A stretch of 64,000 nucleotides of DNA from positions 202,307 to 266,306 of the forward strand of contig JBFMDH010000003.1 in the NCBI GenBank assembly GCA_040754075.1, read 5' to 3'. The notes under the pieces are model-generated. The model was not told where the DNA came from, searched no databases, and saw only the letters and a program-made list of their open reading frames with translations. Below are positions 1 through 8,942 of the stretch, one piece after another (within the stretch, counting starts at the first letter, position 1; each line of letters begins with the position of its first letter). The position numbers were made by a program, and so were the translations under genes. Source of the stretch: Acidobacteriota bacterium. Lineage in GTDB: Bacteria; Acidobacteriota; Blastocatellia; UBA7656.

Positions 1-492
1 GGCGGCGAAAACGGTTTAGACCTCATTCCTGAACTGCTCAACCTCGCAACTCAAGCGCGCATTGTCGTGCTGACGGGCGTGCGCGACCAGGCGGTTCATC
101 AACAAGCCATCAGCCTCGGCGCAATGGGCATCGTGCAAAAAGACCGCGCTTTTGAGGTGCTGGTCGGCGCTATCGAGCGCGTCAATGCCGGTGAAGCGTG
201 GCTTGACCCGACCTTGATGGCAAAGGTACTCAATCAAATGTCTGCCGCCGGGAAAGCCAAAAAGGTTGACCCGGAAGAAGCCAAAATCGCCACGCTGACC
301 GAGCGCGAACGCGAAGTGCTGGAGCATATCGGGCAGGGGTTAAAGAATAAGGAAATCGCTGATAAATTATTTATCAGCGAATGGACGGTGCGCCATCACA
401 TCACTTCGATTTTTTCCAAACTGGAAGTTTCCGACCGCGTGGAGTTGATTCTCTACGCCTATAAACGAGGGCTTGCCACGCCGCCCCGCTAA
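1..492 (+). CDS. NarL/FixJ-type response regulator, 5' truncated by window edge
   Basis: The reading frame is open from base 1 and ends at TAA 490-492, so this is the C-terminal 163 residues of a longer gene. The first ~60 residues are the end of a receiver domain: the strand ending in VVLTG carries the conserved Thr, and the Lys of GIVQKDRA fits the conserved receiver lysine. Residues ~97-160 are a LuxR-type helix-turn-helix, with the diagnostic LTEREREVL opening and the NKEIADKL and TVRHHI recognition segments. Proteins of this type are phosphorylated by a sensor kinase and bind DNA as dimers. The phosphoacceptor Asp and the partner kinase are outside the window. The GTG at 67 is internal, not a start. 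Confidence 0.93.
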   Translation, partial: GGENGLDLIPELLNLATQARIVVLTGVRDQAVHQQAISLGAMGIVQKDRAFEVLVGAIERVNAGEAWLDPTLMAKVLNQMSAAGKAKKVDPEEAKIATLTEREREVLEHIGQGLKNKEIADKLFISEWTVRHHITSIFSKLEVSDRVELILYAYKRGLATPPR

Positions 493-694
493 ATTTTTCA
501 TCCTCACTGATTTTTCGTTATAGCAGTTTGGTGCTACCCATTCTGGTTAGTTGTAGCCAGTGAAATTGGCACCGGCTGGCGATGACGAAGAAAATAAACA
601 ATGCTAGACTGTAGTTTCTTGAACAGGTGGTAAGAAAAACGTGGGGTGTCTGGCCTGTCTTAATATTCTAAACAATAGAGGAAAAGAGGTAGAG

Positions 695-1783
695 ATGGAC
701 AAGAGAGTTAGATTTCGTTCGTTTATCGTAGCAATTTTGGCTTTAACTGTCGGACTTGGAAATGGGTTTGCCGCCTTTGCGCAAAAAAAGACGACAACCA
801 CAACAAAGAAAACTTCAACAACCGCGAAAAGCGCGACCGCACAAAAAACCGCAACCAAACCTGCGGCTCCGGCAACGCCTTACGCCAAAGGTTATACCAG
901 CGGTTATTCGGATGGATTCGGGCAGGGCGGTCAGGACTGGCGCGCCAAGTATCCGCGCGATTATAAAAACTCGGATGCCTATCAACGCCGCGAGCGGCTC
1001 TATGACCCGCAACTCGCAGATTCCGATGAGTATCGTCAAGGTTACGATTTAGGCTATGAACTCGGCTACACCGATGGTTATTTCGGTCGCCTGCGCAATG
1101 CGGAAGTTCCGGTCAATGGCGAAGCGATTGCCCGCGCCGCCGCGCCGCGTGAAACGGAAAGACCGCGCGAGCCTGAGCCAACCCAACCGGTGCAACCGGC
1201 GCAACCACAGACGCGCCGCGATACCTCTTCGAGCCGCAATGCCATGTCGGTCAATATTCCGGTCGATACCAAGTTGCGCTTGCAACTCACATCGGAAATC
1301 AGCACCAAGACGGCGCGCGTCGGCGACCGCTTTACCGCCACCGTCACTTCGCCTGACACCTATGCCAATGCGGTGGTTGAAGGGCATGTTTCCAGCATCA
1401 ACAAATCCGGCAGAGTGAGCGGCAAAACCGAAATGAGTTTGACCTTTGATTCGATTTCCCTCGAAGACGGCAGAAAAGGACCCTTGACCGCAGACATCGA
1501 ACGCATCGTCGAATCCGACAGCGTCAAAACCATTGATGAAGAGGGTAACATTCAATCCGGCAGTCGCACGTCGGATTCGCAAAAACGCGGCGGCATCGGC
1601 GCGGCAGCCGGCGCAGTCATTGGCGGTATTGCCGGTGGCATCAAAGGCGCGATTTTAGGCGCAGTGCTTGGTGGCGGCGCAGGCGTTGCAACGGTTGCTA
1701 TCGAGGGCAGCAAGGATTTGGTTTTAGGCGTGGGAACCGAAATGGTCATTCGCACAGCAAAAAGCAGTTCGCGCGCGCAATAA
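695..1783 (+). CDS. Secreted glycine-zipper protein of unknown function
   Basis: The start is ATG 695, behind a purine-rich GAAAAGAGGTAGAG. The open frame begins earlier but only from 695 does it give a clean signal peptide (basic MDKRVRFR, hydrophobic core, cleavage near AFAQ at ~30). A Lys/Thr/Ala-rich linker is followed by Gly/Tyr-rich repeats (YAKGYTSGYSDGF, YDLGYELGYTDGY), then a beta-rich domain (~190-290, containing KLRLQLTSEISTKTARVGDRF). Next comes a GxxxG-rich hydrophobic stretch (~300-335, IGGIAGGIKGAILGAVLGG) of the glycine-zipper type. The domain layout suggests an exported envelope-associated protein, and no catalytic motif is visible. It stands alone, followed by a strong hairpin. 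Confidence 0.8.
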   Translation: MDKRVRFRSFIVAILALTVGLGNGFAAFAQKKTTTTTKKTSTTAKSATAQKTATKPAAPATPYAKGYTSGYSDGFGQGGQDWRAKYPRDYKNSDAYQRRERLYDPQLADSDEYRQGYDLGYELGYTDGYFGRLRNAEVPVNGEAIARAAAPRETERPREPEPTQPVQPAQPQTRRDTSSSRNAMSVNIPVDTKLRLQLTSEISTKTARVGDRFTATVTSPDTYANAVVEGHVSSINKSGRVSGKTEMSLTFDSISLEDGRKGPLTADIERIVESDSVKTIDEEGNIQSGSRTSDSQKRGGIGAAAGAVIGGIAGGIKGAILGAVLGGGAGVATVAIEGSKDLVLGVGTEMVIRTAKSSSRAQ

Positions 1784-1813
1784 TCCGAACGATTTTTTAG
1801 TCAACATTATTGT

Positions 1814-1856
1814 AAAAGCGGTCAGAGATTTCATTGGTTGATCTCTGACCGCTTTT
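1814..1856. terminator. 16-bp perfect hairpin of the GCGGTC family
   Basis: Bases 1814-1829 (AAAAGCGGTCAGAGAT) pair perfectly with 1841-1856 across an 11-nt loop, and the 3' arm ends in TTTT. It starts 30 bp after the stop of the glycine-zipper gene and can act as its terminator. The GCGGTC/GACCGC core is shared with the palindromes near 41.4, 60.2 and 61.6 kb. The rest of 1857-2074 shows no gene. Confidence 0.7.
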
Positions 1857-2074
1857 GATTTTAAAAATCATTTGTCACCTGATTCAACAACTTCTCTGAA
1901 CGTAAGATGCAATCACTCACCCGTTGCCTTGCGAAATTCATCACGGTTTAACAGGCGCGATAGCCAAGCAAAACGATAAGCATAGCAAGCACGATTAATG
2001 CGCCTCTTTGTTGAGTCGGGGTAAATCCTGAAGCTTTCATTGCCTGATGATTATGACCGCAGCCTTGTGATAAG

Positions 2075-2097
2075 CAAACCGTAAAACGGATGGTTTG
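2075..2097 (+). promoter_or_regulatory. Small inverted repeat upstream of metallothionein gene
   Basis: CAAACC (2075-2080) and GGTTTG (2092-2097) form an inverted repeat about 50 bp before the metallothionein start. Bacterial metallothionein genes are often controlled by a metal-sensing repressor bound upstream. The half-site here does not match a known ArsR/SmtB box well enough to assign a regulator, and no such regulator gene is in the window. Confidence 0.25.
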
Positions 2098-2146
2098 ATT
2101 GTTGCATAAAAGCTTTTGATGAAATTTACCTTGAAGGAGTCTCAAT

Positions 2147-2311
2147 ATGGCAGATGTTGACAACACTTGCGCTCATGAAAATTGTAATTGCGCGGTAGAC
2201 GAAAGTTCAAAATATTGCAGCGTACAATGCGAAACCGCTGAAGCCGCAAATACCACAAGTATGGCTTGCGAATGCGGGCATCCGGGCTGCGCCGGAGAAA
2301 TTACCGCTTAA
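2147..2311 (+). CDS. Bacterial metallothionein (54 aa)
   Basis: The ATG at 2147 follows a strong AAGGAGT (2134-2140) and the frame stops at TAA 2309-2311. The 54-residue product has eight cysteines (8, 13, 15, 24, 28, 41, 43, 48) and histidines at 10 and 45. The order is C-x4-C-x-C near the N-terminus, then a YCSVQC segment, then CECGHPGC at the C-terminus. That is the layout of SmtA/BmtA-type bacterial metallothioneins, cytosolic proteins that bind Zn, Cd or Cu through thiolate clusters. SmtA has the same YCS-x2-C and CGHxGC elements. The gene is monocistronic with its own terminator-like hairpin. It is shorter than the usual annotation cut-off and easily missed. Confidence 0.88.
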   Translation: MADVDNTCAHENCNCAVDESSKYCSVQCETAEAANTTSMACECGHPGCAGEITA

Positions 2312-2338
2312 TCAATGCAGAAAATTTTGGTTGGCGAA

Positions 2339-2379
2339 AGGATGGTTGATGATTGTGCTGTACGCAATTCAACCATCCT
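2339..2379 (+). terminator. Probable terminator of the metallothionein gene
   Basis: AGGATGGTTGA (2339-2349) pairs perfectly with TCAACCATCCT (2369-2379), followed after ACCTG by TCTTTT. It lies 28 bp past the metallothionein stop codon. The T-tract is slightly displaced, so strength is uncertain. Confidence 0.55.
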
Positions 2380-2521
2380 ACCTGTCTTTTCAACGGACGA
2401 TTATCTAAATTGATACACGGAGCGGCACCTCAATCAACAGACCGTAAAACCCGGCAACTGCATAATCATTTTCATTGTCGGATGAACAGGCACAAATTTC
2501 TTTAGAAATTTTGCGGAGTTC

Positions 2522-3754
2522 CTACATTCTGATTTTTTTCATTGTCCAACTGACTAATTGCCGTTTTTCATTAAACGAAAACCGGATGCGAAGTTCAAAC
2601 CTTGCATCTATGATGCGCTCGATTTCAGGAATGCTGGCATCGATTATGCCGCTGTTTTCCGACCGATTGTTGCGCACCTCAGAGGTCTCGACATAGTCAA
2701 GGTGTTCAATCTTATTCACATCAAGAAAAGCGATAACCTCGGTAATTGTCATCCCTTTGATGAGTTGTTGCTTGAGCAATTGCTTGATGTCATTGTAGGT
2801 ATATTTTTGAGCGTTGCCTTTAATGGTTGAAGCGCCGAAGCTCTGTAGCTTCTTCCATAAAATCGTGACGCTGCCGTTCTCATGAATGCGAATGACGCGA
2901 AATGCCACCAGCACATCCGACCCATCATATGCCAGATTATAGAGGCGTTTAAATCGGTGATACGGTTCATTCGGCTCAACCACAGCGCCATCTCTTTTGT
3001 AGAGGATTGAGCGAAAGAGGTAGGTTGTATCTGGCTTGACCTCGCTGACAAAACGGTAAGTGAAATCGCCGACCGTCAAGCCTTGAGCGAGGTCCTCAGT
3101 TAATTGCACGAAGCCGACATAATTTTTAGGAGGTGAAAGTTTAGTCAAAAAAACCACACCTGGAGTGCTTAGCGTAACCGACGCGAGCGGAATATCTCCA
3201 AGTTGGGTTAATGCTCCGACGGCGTAGCGCGAACGTACCGTGTATAAGCCATGACCGTCATTGCCGAGCGCCACATTATCCTGGTCGCTTAAAACCCCCA
3301 TTGTTTTACCGGTGACCGCGGCATAGAAACGATTATTTGCCAGGTACAGATCAGACCACGGCCCGAGTTTATTGGTTTTTTCGGTGAACGAGTAGTAGGC
3401 TGCGCCGCCGAGTATGGGAAGCCGCATCTTTACCGTCTCATGAACCGAAACTGTGCGACCGGTTATCGCATATCGTCCTTGAGGTTGCAGACGGGCGATA
3501 CCGGTATTTTTCTGCTTCAGGAACGATTCGTGTGCCGTTTGATCTTCGGGCAGGGGGGCGAGCAAGGCTTTCTGCTCCGGGGGTAACTTGGTGTCGTAAA
3601 AGTTCGGCCGCGTGTAAAACCAGTCGACCGCGCCGCGCGGCGACGGTGTAAAGTTCGGCGTAACCTCCAGGACATCCTGTCCAAAGATGCCGGTCGGAGA
3701 AAACGCGATCAAAAAGATGAACAGCCAGATTTTTGAGTAGGAGAGGTTTTTCAT
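2522..3754 (-). CDS. Secreted protein of unknown function
   Basis: The start is taken at ATG 3754 (MKNLSYSKIWLF), with a GAGGG about 13 bases upstream. A TTG two codons earlier is less likely. The 410-residue product has a signal peptide ending near IFGQ (~30), a central region with a GRYAITGRTV segment, and a C-terminal ~85-residue module with KGMTITEVIAFL and IRFSFNEKRQLVSWTMKKI. That last module resembles the C-terminus of the small protein at 56898-57305 (VRFYFNEKGELIDHTVRKI), suggesting a shared exported domain. The preceding region of that protein is also of the 'G-x-S/T-x-x-x-V-x-x-L' type seen in BamE-like lipoproteins, but this is weak. The function is not recognised. It lies just outside the left end of the metH-associated element. 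Confidence 0.75.
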   Translation of the reverse strand: MKNLSYSKIWLFIFLIAFSPTGIFGQDVLEVTPNFTPSPRGAVDWFYTRPNFYDTKLPPEQKALLAPLPEDQTAHESFLKQKNTGIARLQPQGRYAITGRTVSVHETVKMRLPILGGAAYYSFTEKTNKLGPWSDLYLANNRFYAAVTGKTMGVLSDQDNVALGNDGHGLYTVRSRYAVGALTQLGDIPLASVTLSTPGVVFLTKLSPPKNYVGFVQLTEDLAQGLTVGDFTYRFVSEVKPDTTYLFRSILYKRDGAVVEPNEPYHRFKRLYNLAYDGSDVLVAFRVIRIHENGSVTILWKKLQSFGASTIKGNAQKYTYNDIKQLLKQQLIKGMTITEVIAFLDVNKIEHLDYVETSEVRNNRSENSGIIDASIPEIERIIDARFELRIRFSFNEKRQLVSWTMKKIRM

Positions 3755-3896
3755 CGCCAATACACCCTCACAAACAGATTGATTATGGCAACGCCATGGT
3801 ACTGAAAAACACCCCTCATTTCAGTCGTGATGCTTAACTATACTGAACTTTTCAAATCCTGGATACACCAATGAACACAAATTATTGGACGAAGCT

Positions 3897-3983
3897 AATC
3901 TGCCGAGGCTTCCGCTGTCTCCTGAACCCCTACGGAAAAATAGGTCGCGTCCGGGTGATGGAAGACCAATGCCGAAACGCTCG
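3897..3983. repeat. Left copy of 87-bp direct repeat (metH 3'-end duplicate)
   Basis: Bases 3897-3983 are identical over 87 bp to 11456-11542, which are the last codons of metH. On the minus strand this copy still reads SVSALVFHHPDAT...EASAD and then a TAG stop, whereas the intact gene ends in TGA just outside the repeat. It is therefore a detached metH tail. It starts 143 bp past the start of the 410-residue secreted gene and ends 34 bp before the helicase stop codon. Confidence 0.95.
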
Positions 3984-4017
3984 TACTTTGAGATCGGTTG
4001 GACAATTCATTTGTGAC

Positions 4018-7000
4018 TTATTCAAAAAATTCTATTACACGATGACGACTCAACTTGTCGTGATGAGTCTGATTGCTAAAGTTTTTCAGACAATCATAAC
4101 AAGCAACTTCGCATTTACATTTCTCACAAACCTTCTGTGCAGACGCTACGGTTTGCTGCCAGTTATCAAAGCCTTCTTTAACAAACCCTGCGCCGCCTGG
4201 AGTGTTGTCGAAAAGTATTATCTCTGCTTTCGCATCAGCAATATTGCGATTTGCCAACCAACGCCAAGCAACACCAATATCTGATGTTTCGATTTCGAGC
4301 ATCTCACATAAGCCTTTTTGCAAAGCATAAGCTAAAGACTCAATTGGCGGTTTGGGTTCAATCGGACGCGCAATCAAACAAAAGCTTTGGAATTGATGAC
4401 CATAAGCCAAAGGCTTCGTCCATGGAGTTTCATTTGAACAATCTAAACTGCCTTGCATTGGGCGTAACTTTCTATGCTTCTTGCCAGCTTTAAAGAAGTG
4501 TAACGGCTCGCTGCATCCGCAATGCGCGCAGAGCATGAAGCCTTTATTTTGTGGACCTAAGTTGTATCGAAACAGACTGCCTGAAGTTTTTAACGCAATT
4601 TTAAATGCCCCTCTGTCTTCAAACTCATCATCATTTACTGAATCAATGAAATGTGTCAGCGATTGCCTTTGTCGAACTAACGAAGCTCGCCGATGTCTTG
4701 CTGCATTAACATTGCTTTTTTCAATTCGCACACTGAAGGTTGCTGGCTCAACGAAAGGTTTGATGTGTTGTGTTGTAATAGAGCGTCCGCAAACCTCACA
4801 ACTTGTTATCAAAGGGTCTTGTGTTCGTGAGGTACGAATTTGTAAACACTCAGGGCATTTTGAGTACCACCAACGCTCTGGTTTGTCTGTGCGACTGACG
4901 ACATATAAGCCTGAACTGGTGAAGACCTTTTTGTGAGCAATCACTTGCGCCCCCGGAGCGAACTCTGAAATAGCAATGGCTCTATCCCGATTGAGTTCAA
5001 CGTCGCTGTCACTCGACCATCGACTCCAACCCGTTTCCAAAGTGACAGTGTCCAACGGAAAAGCATAGCGTGGCAAGAAACCGCGTTTTGCCATAACTGC
5101 GACAATATCGCTATCAAGCAAATTCTTTACAGAGCGATCAATGTCGCCTGTCTCTTTACCCTCATTAAAAAATTTCTTGCGCTCGCTCATCAATTCAGAT
5201 AGCTCATCTGCAATGTTGCTTAAAACTTCTTTATAGGTTTCTTTCGACTTTTCTTTGCCCAACTCAAAACCATCAATCGCTCCAAGCAAAGACTGTCCGG
5301 CTGGTGAGCAAAAAATGTCGGCAACGCTTTGCGTTTCGAGCCAAGCAATAAAATCTAAATGCAAATCCGACGGATAAAGCTGCAACCAATCTTGTGGAAT
5401 GCCCACGCGGGAATCGGTTGGCAAAAAAGCTGCCAAACGGATTTTTTGTTTGACATCACGAAGAGCCTTTTCGTTAAGAATTTTGACGCGCAAGAAACGC
5501 GCAAAAACAACAGCGTTGAAATGTCTTTGCGCTATGACACGATTTTCTATAAAAACGGTTGGCGTGCGAACTTCGCCAGACATCAGACGCTGAGGCTCAC
5601 GCCACATATCTGCATCATACTTTGAACGCCGGCAGAGTGTGACGCACACAGCATTCTTATCTTGTCCGCGTCCCGCTCGCCCAACTCTCTGCACATAACT
5701 TGCGCTTGAAGGCGGCGCGTTTCGCAATAAGACTTTTTGCAAATCACCGATATTAATGCCCATCTCAAAAGTCGTCGTGCTGCTCAAAAGGTTTACTCCC
5801 TCAGCACGGAAATCATCTTCAATCTTCTTGGCAAGGTCTTTGTTGATTTGTGCTGTGTGTTCTTCAGATTTCAAAGTTGTAAACTGGGGTTCGCCAGTGC
5901 CTGCCACCCAACGAGCGATGATATTGGCTTGAGTTGCATCGAATGGTCGTTCTTCTAATTTCCCGCTACAGGCTTTGCGGGGACAACACTGTTTAGCGGC
6001 GTAAGCTGTCACCATACCGCAACGATTGCAAATATACCGCGCTGTATTTTTCACAACAGCTAATCGCTCGTGGTCAAGCCGATACCTACCAGTACCTTTT
6101 TTGTTGATAATCAAAAGGTCGTGCTTAGTTAAAAAAGTCCAAACCTCTTCAGCTAATTTGAGCGTTTCTGCATCTGATTGACCAAATAATCGACGCAAAT
6201 AGTCTGTGATAAAATTGTCATTGTAGCTACCATCTTTCTTAAGAAGCGGTAGCCAGCCGTTGGTGATTTTTTGACCCTCACGACGAAGCGCGTAACTGAT
6301 GTCAGCAGTCACTCGCCCGAATGCTGGCGCATCATGCGCGACACCATTAGGCAAAGTAAATGCTTTACGTTGACGCATAAAACCAAGCAAGGTTTGTAAA
6401 ACCGCTTTTGCTTCGACCAATGAAAGCTCAGGTAAGAGTGATTGAAACGCTTTCATCTCGGTTTCTTTGACTTCGTATTTGATTGCAACCAATCCTAAAT
6501 CTTCCGCTGATTCGCGGGCTGAATCAAGAATGCCGAAATAGCTGAGGGTTTCCGCGATCCAAAGATTGCCTTTCTCTTTTGCGCTTGGGTTTTCATCCGT
6601 ATAACGCGATACAGGCAGAAAGAATTCGGGATCGTGAATATCCGAATTGCGCTCTTCCGCAATCTCTGCAAGCAACTCTCCAAGATCACTCACTGTCAGA
6701 GGCTCATTTCTATTATGAATAAGTTTTACGATCTTGCGCCCCATATCGTGTGCGAAAGTTTCTTCCTCTAATAGTGACGGAAAAGCGGCTGCACGTTGGC
6801 GATGGTCAGTAAAACAAAGCAATTTGCGTGGCGGCTTGCCTTTGGTTTTTGGTTGACTGACTTGGAAATGCGACAAAGGAATTGCCATCGCCAAGCCTGT
6901 CTCATCGTCGGATTCTTGAAAACGACGCACAGGCTCTATGCCTGATCCGTTACGCGCTCCGCAATTGGGGCATGCAGCTAAAAGTTTTTTCTGTTGGCTG

Positions 7001-8904
7001 TAGATGTCTTGAAATCTCTCTGCTGCACATTGCCGATGAAAAATTTTGATTGGTCGCAAGTGTGGGGCTTCGCAACTGCAATTGTCTCCTTCACCCGAAT
7101 CGCTTTTCTTGCCACATACAACGCACCACTCCAGCGAAGCAGGATTAACTAACAATTTGTCCTGTTCTTCGTCTTCTTCATCAGCCTTTGCCTGTATGGG
7201 ATAAGGCAAATCATCCTCAACGCTAAAGTAAGACCAAAACGAATCTGATGCCCAACCAAGCTCTGTACTAAAAGAGTCGAAGGCAGGCTTTTGTATTTGC
7301 TCGTCGTTGTCAGGGTTTTGAGCGCGACGCGGCCCTAAATCCTGCAATGCGCCAAACAAGTAACCGCATTTGCGACAAGAAACGACTTCAACGAGTTGCG
7401 ATCTTTGTGCAGGATAACATTTCGGGCATAGACCTTCGGGGATGTCGCTGTCGTCGCTCTTGCGCGAAACGAAAAAGGCAGGTTTATCGTTGCTTGAGCG
7501 CCCCGGACAATTTCGGTGCAAACAAACGTGTAAGCCATCTTGCGCTCGCACGAAATAATGTAAACGAGTAGGCAGCAAATCTTCGTGTGCGTCATCCTGT
7601 TTGGCAGCAGCGACGATTTCCAACAATGCTTGTAGCCCATCTTCCGCCTGTTTGTTCCCTCCCCATAAACTCTTTGCTGCGTCTTTCAACAGAGTCGGTT
7701 TGGTTAAAATTTCTGCGCGCAAGCGATAGAGGTTCTCGTCGTAGTTGAATAAATCTGCCAAAGTTTTTGCCACGTGATTGTGCGATAAAACTGTTCGCAC
7801 ATCGGCTTCTTTATTTTGTTGCAAGATTTCTGCTGCTTTTATGTACTGTCCGGGAGTCGGACAAACTGATGGTTGCAAAAGGAGTGGCGGCGCAGGTGTG
7901 CCGTAAATCGGATTCGGTTCAATAAATTCTTCGCCAAACAGTGCAGACGCGAAGGCACGAACTCTGCGTTTGCTGTCTTCCTCGTTCGGATTGCCAAGCG
8001 TTGCTGATGTGGCGATGCAAGACAATTGCTCTAACCCTAGTCTGTCTTTGAGTCGTCGAACCAAGAAAGCAATCTCTGTTGCCTGCACGCCGCGATAGGC
8101 GTGGACTTCATCCAAAACTAAAAACCTGAGCCTTGCGTTTTCAAATATCGGGGCATCAACAGGACGTTCCATCAAGTATTCGAGCATTGAAAAATTGGTG
8201 ATGAGAATATGTGGCGGATTGGCGCGAATGTCATCCCGATGATTGAGGCGATTGGACGGATCATTTCTTAACTGTTCGTTCAGTTTGCGATTTACTTCAC
8301 GTTGCAATTCGTTTTGCATCAACCCTTGTTCGCGGAGTTGTGTTTCAAAAGTTTGCTTTAAACGTGATTCATAATCTTGCTGATTATTTGGAGTTTGTCC
8401 TGTGAATCGTGCAAAAGTAATATGCTGGTGCTTCTTCAACATAGTTTCCCATTCTTCGAGTTGGTCATTAACCAGAGCATTAAGCGGATAGATAATGATG
8501 GCACGTAATCCGGGCGACGAATCATGTAACAAATCATCAAGAATCGGGATTTGATAACAGAGCGTCTTGCCACTGCTTGTGCCAGTGGCGATGACCGCAT
8601 TCTGCCCATTCAAAATCAATTGTAAAGCGTCTGTTTGATGTTGATAAAGATTGCGCCCTTTCAATCTTTCATGGATAGTTGCTTTGGTTTTCTCATGCAG
8701 TGGCAGATTTTCTAAGCTTACACCTATTTTATACATCTGCGATTTTTCCAGAAATGCACCGTGAACCAATTCCGCCATCGTGAGTTTTTCATGCCAAGTT
8801 CTTTCAGCGTAGGCAAATTGCGGGTGGAAACGATATTCAGATTTGAGTAAATCCAAATACGGATTGAAAACTTCCTGCTCGAAACGATCTGTTAATGATT
8901 TCAT
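4018..8904 (-). CDS. Giant DEVH-box helicase with DUF1998-type zinc-binding C-terminus (DruE-like)
   Basis: The start is ATG 8904, seven bases after GGAGAG. An ATG at 8961 would overlap the upstream gene and has a poorer site. In the 1628-residue product a Walker A (ATGTSSGKT, ~106-114), DEVH (265-268) and ATSATLG (~298-304) define helicase domain 1. Motif V (TTFEMGINIGD, ~1045) and motif VI (QRVGRAGR, ~1075) define domain 2. The long insert between them carries several CxxC zinc ribbons. The C-terminus has a cysteine cluster (CEKCKCEVACYDC, ~1590-1604) typical of DUF1998/MrfA-type helicases. Such helicases are core to the Druantia (DruE) and DISARM (DrmA/DrmB) anti-phage systems and to DpdJ. 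The two-gene layout with the 731-residue partner best fits Druantia type III, but assignment needs a profile search. Confidence 0.85.
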   Translation of the reverse strand: MKSLTDRFEQEVFNPYLDLLKSEYRFHPQFAYAERTWHEKLTMAELVHGAFLEKSQMYKIGVSLENLPLHEKTKATIHERLKGRNLYQHQTDALQLILNGQNAVIATGTSSGKTLCYQIPILDDLLHDSSPGLRAIIIYPLNALVNDQLEEWETMLKKHQHITFARFTGQTPNNQQDYESRLKQTFETQLREQGLMQNELQREVNRKLNEQLRNDPSNRLNHRDDIRANPPHILITNFSMLEYLMERPVDAPIFENARLRFLVLDEVHAYRGVQATEIAFLVRRLKDRLGLEQLSCIATSATLGNPNEEDSKRRVRAFASALFGEEFIEPNPIYGTPAPPLLLQPSVCPTPGQYIKAAEILQQNKEADVRTVLSHNHVAKTLADLFNYDENLYRLRAEILTKPTLLKDAAKSLWGGNKQAEDGLQALLEIVAAAKQDDAHEDLLPTRLHYFVRAQDGLHVCLHRNCPGRSSNDKPAFFVSRKSDDSDIPEGLCPKCYPAQRSQLVEVVSCRKCGYLFGALQDLGPRRAQNPDNDEQIQKPAFDSFSTELGWASDSFWSYFSVEDDLPYPIQAKADEEDEEQDKLLVNPASLEWCVVCGKKSDSGEGDNCSCEAPHLRPIKIFHRQCAAERFQDIYSQQKKLLAACPNCGARNGSGIEPVRRFQESDDETGLAMAIPLSHFQVSQPKTKGKPPRKLLCFTDHRQRAAAFPSLLEEETFAHDMGRKIVKLIHNRNEPLTVSDLGELLAEIAEERNSDIHDPEFFLPVSRYTDENPSAKEKGNLWIAETLSYFGILDSARESAEDLGLVAIKYEVKETEMKAFQSLLPELSLVEAKAVLQTLLGFMRQRKAFTLPNGVAHDAPAFGRVTADISYALRREGQKITNGWLPLLKKDGSYNDNFITDYLRRLFGQSDAETLKLAEEVWTFLTKHDLLIINKKGTGRYRLDHERLAVVKNTARYICNRCGMVTAYAAKQCCPRKACSGKLEERPFDATQANIIARWVAGTGEPQFTTLKSEEHTAQINKDLAKKIEDDFRAEGVNLLSSTTTFEMGINIGDLQKVLLRNAPPSSASYVQRVGRAGRGQDKNAVCVTLCRRSKYDADMWREPQRLMSGEVRTPTVFIENRVIAQRHFNAVVFARFLRVKILNEKALRDVKQKIRLAAFLPTDSRVGIPQDWLQLYPSDLHLDFIAWLETQSVADIFCSPAGQSLLGAIDGFELGKEKSKETYKEVLSNIADELSELMSERKKFFNEGKETGDIDRSVKNLLDSDIVAVMAKRGFLPRYAFPLDTVTLETGWSRWSSDSDVELNRDRAIAISEFAPGAQVIAHKKVFTSSGLYVVSRTDKPERWWYSKCPECLQIRTSRTQDPLITSCEVCGRSITTQHIKPFVEPATFSVRIEKSNVNAARHRRASLVRQRQSLTHFIDSVNDDEFEDRGAFKIALKTSGSLFRYNLGPQNKGFMLCAHCGCSEPLHFFKAGKKHRKLRPMQGSLDCSNETPWTKPLAYGHQFQSFCLIARPIEPKPPIESLAYALQKGLCEMLEIETSDIGVAWRWLANRNIADAKAEIILFDNTPGGAGFVKEGFDNWQQTVASAQKVCEKCKCEVACYDCLKNFSNQTHHDKLSRHRVIEFFE

Positions 8905-8942
8905 ACGCTCTCTCCAATTTTTCTTTTCATCGACCACAGCAA

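Noticed and set aside
1948-2166. Minus-strand open frame of 72 codons
   Set aside because: It lies in the leader of and overlaps the metallothionein gene, has no ribosome site and no recognisable motif.
3871-4284. Plus-strand open frame of 137 codons crossing the left repeat
   Set aside because: It runs antisense to the helicase C-terminus and through the non-coding metH tail, has no ribosome site and no domain.
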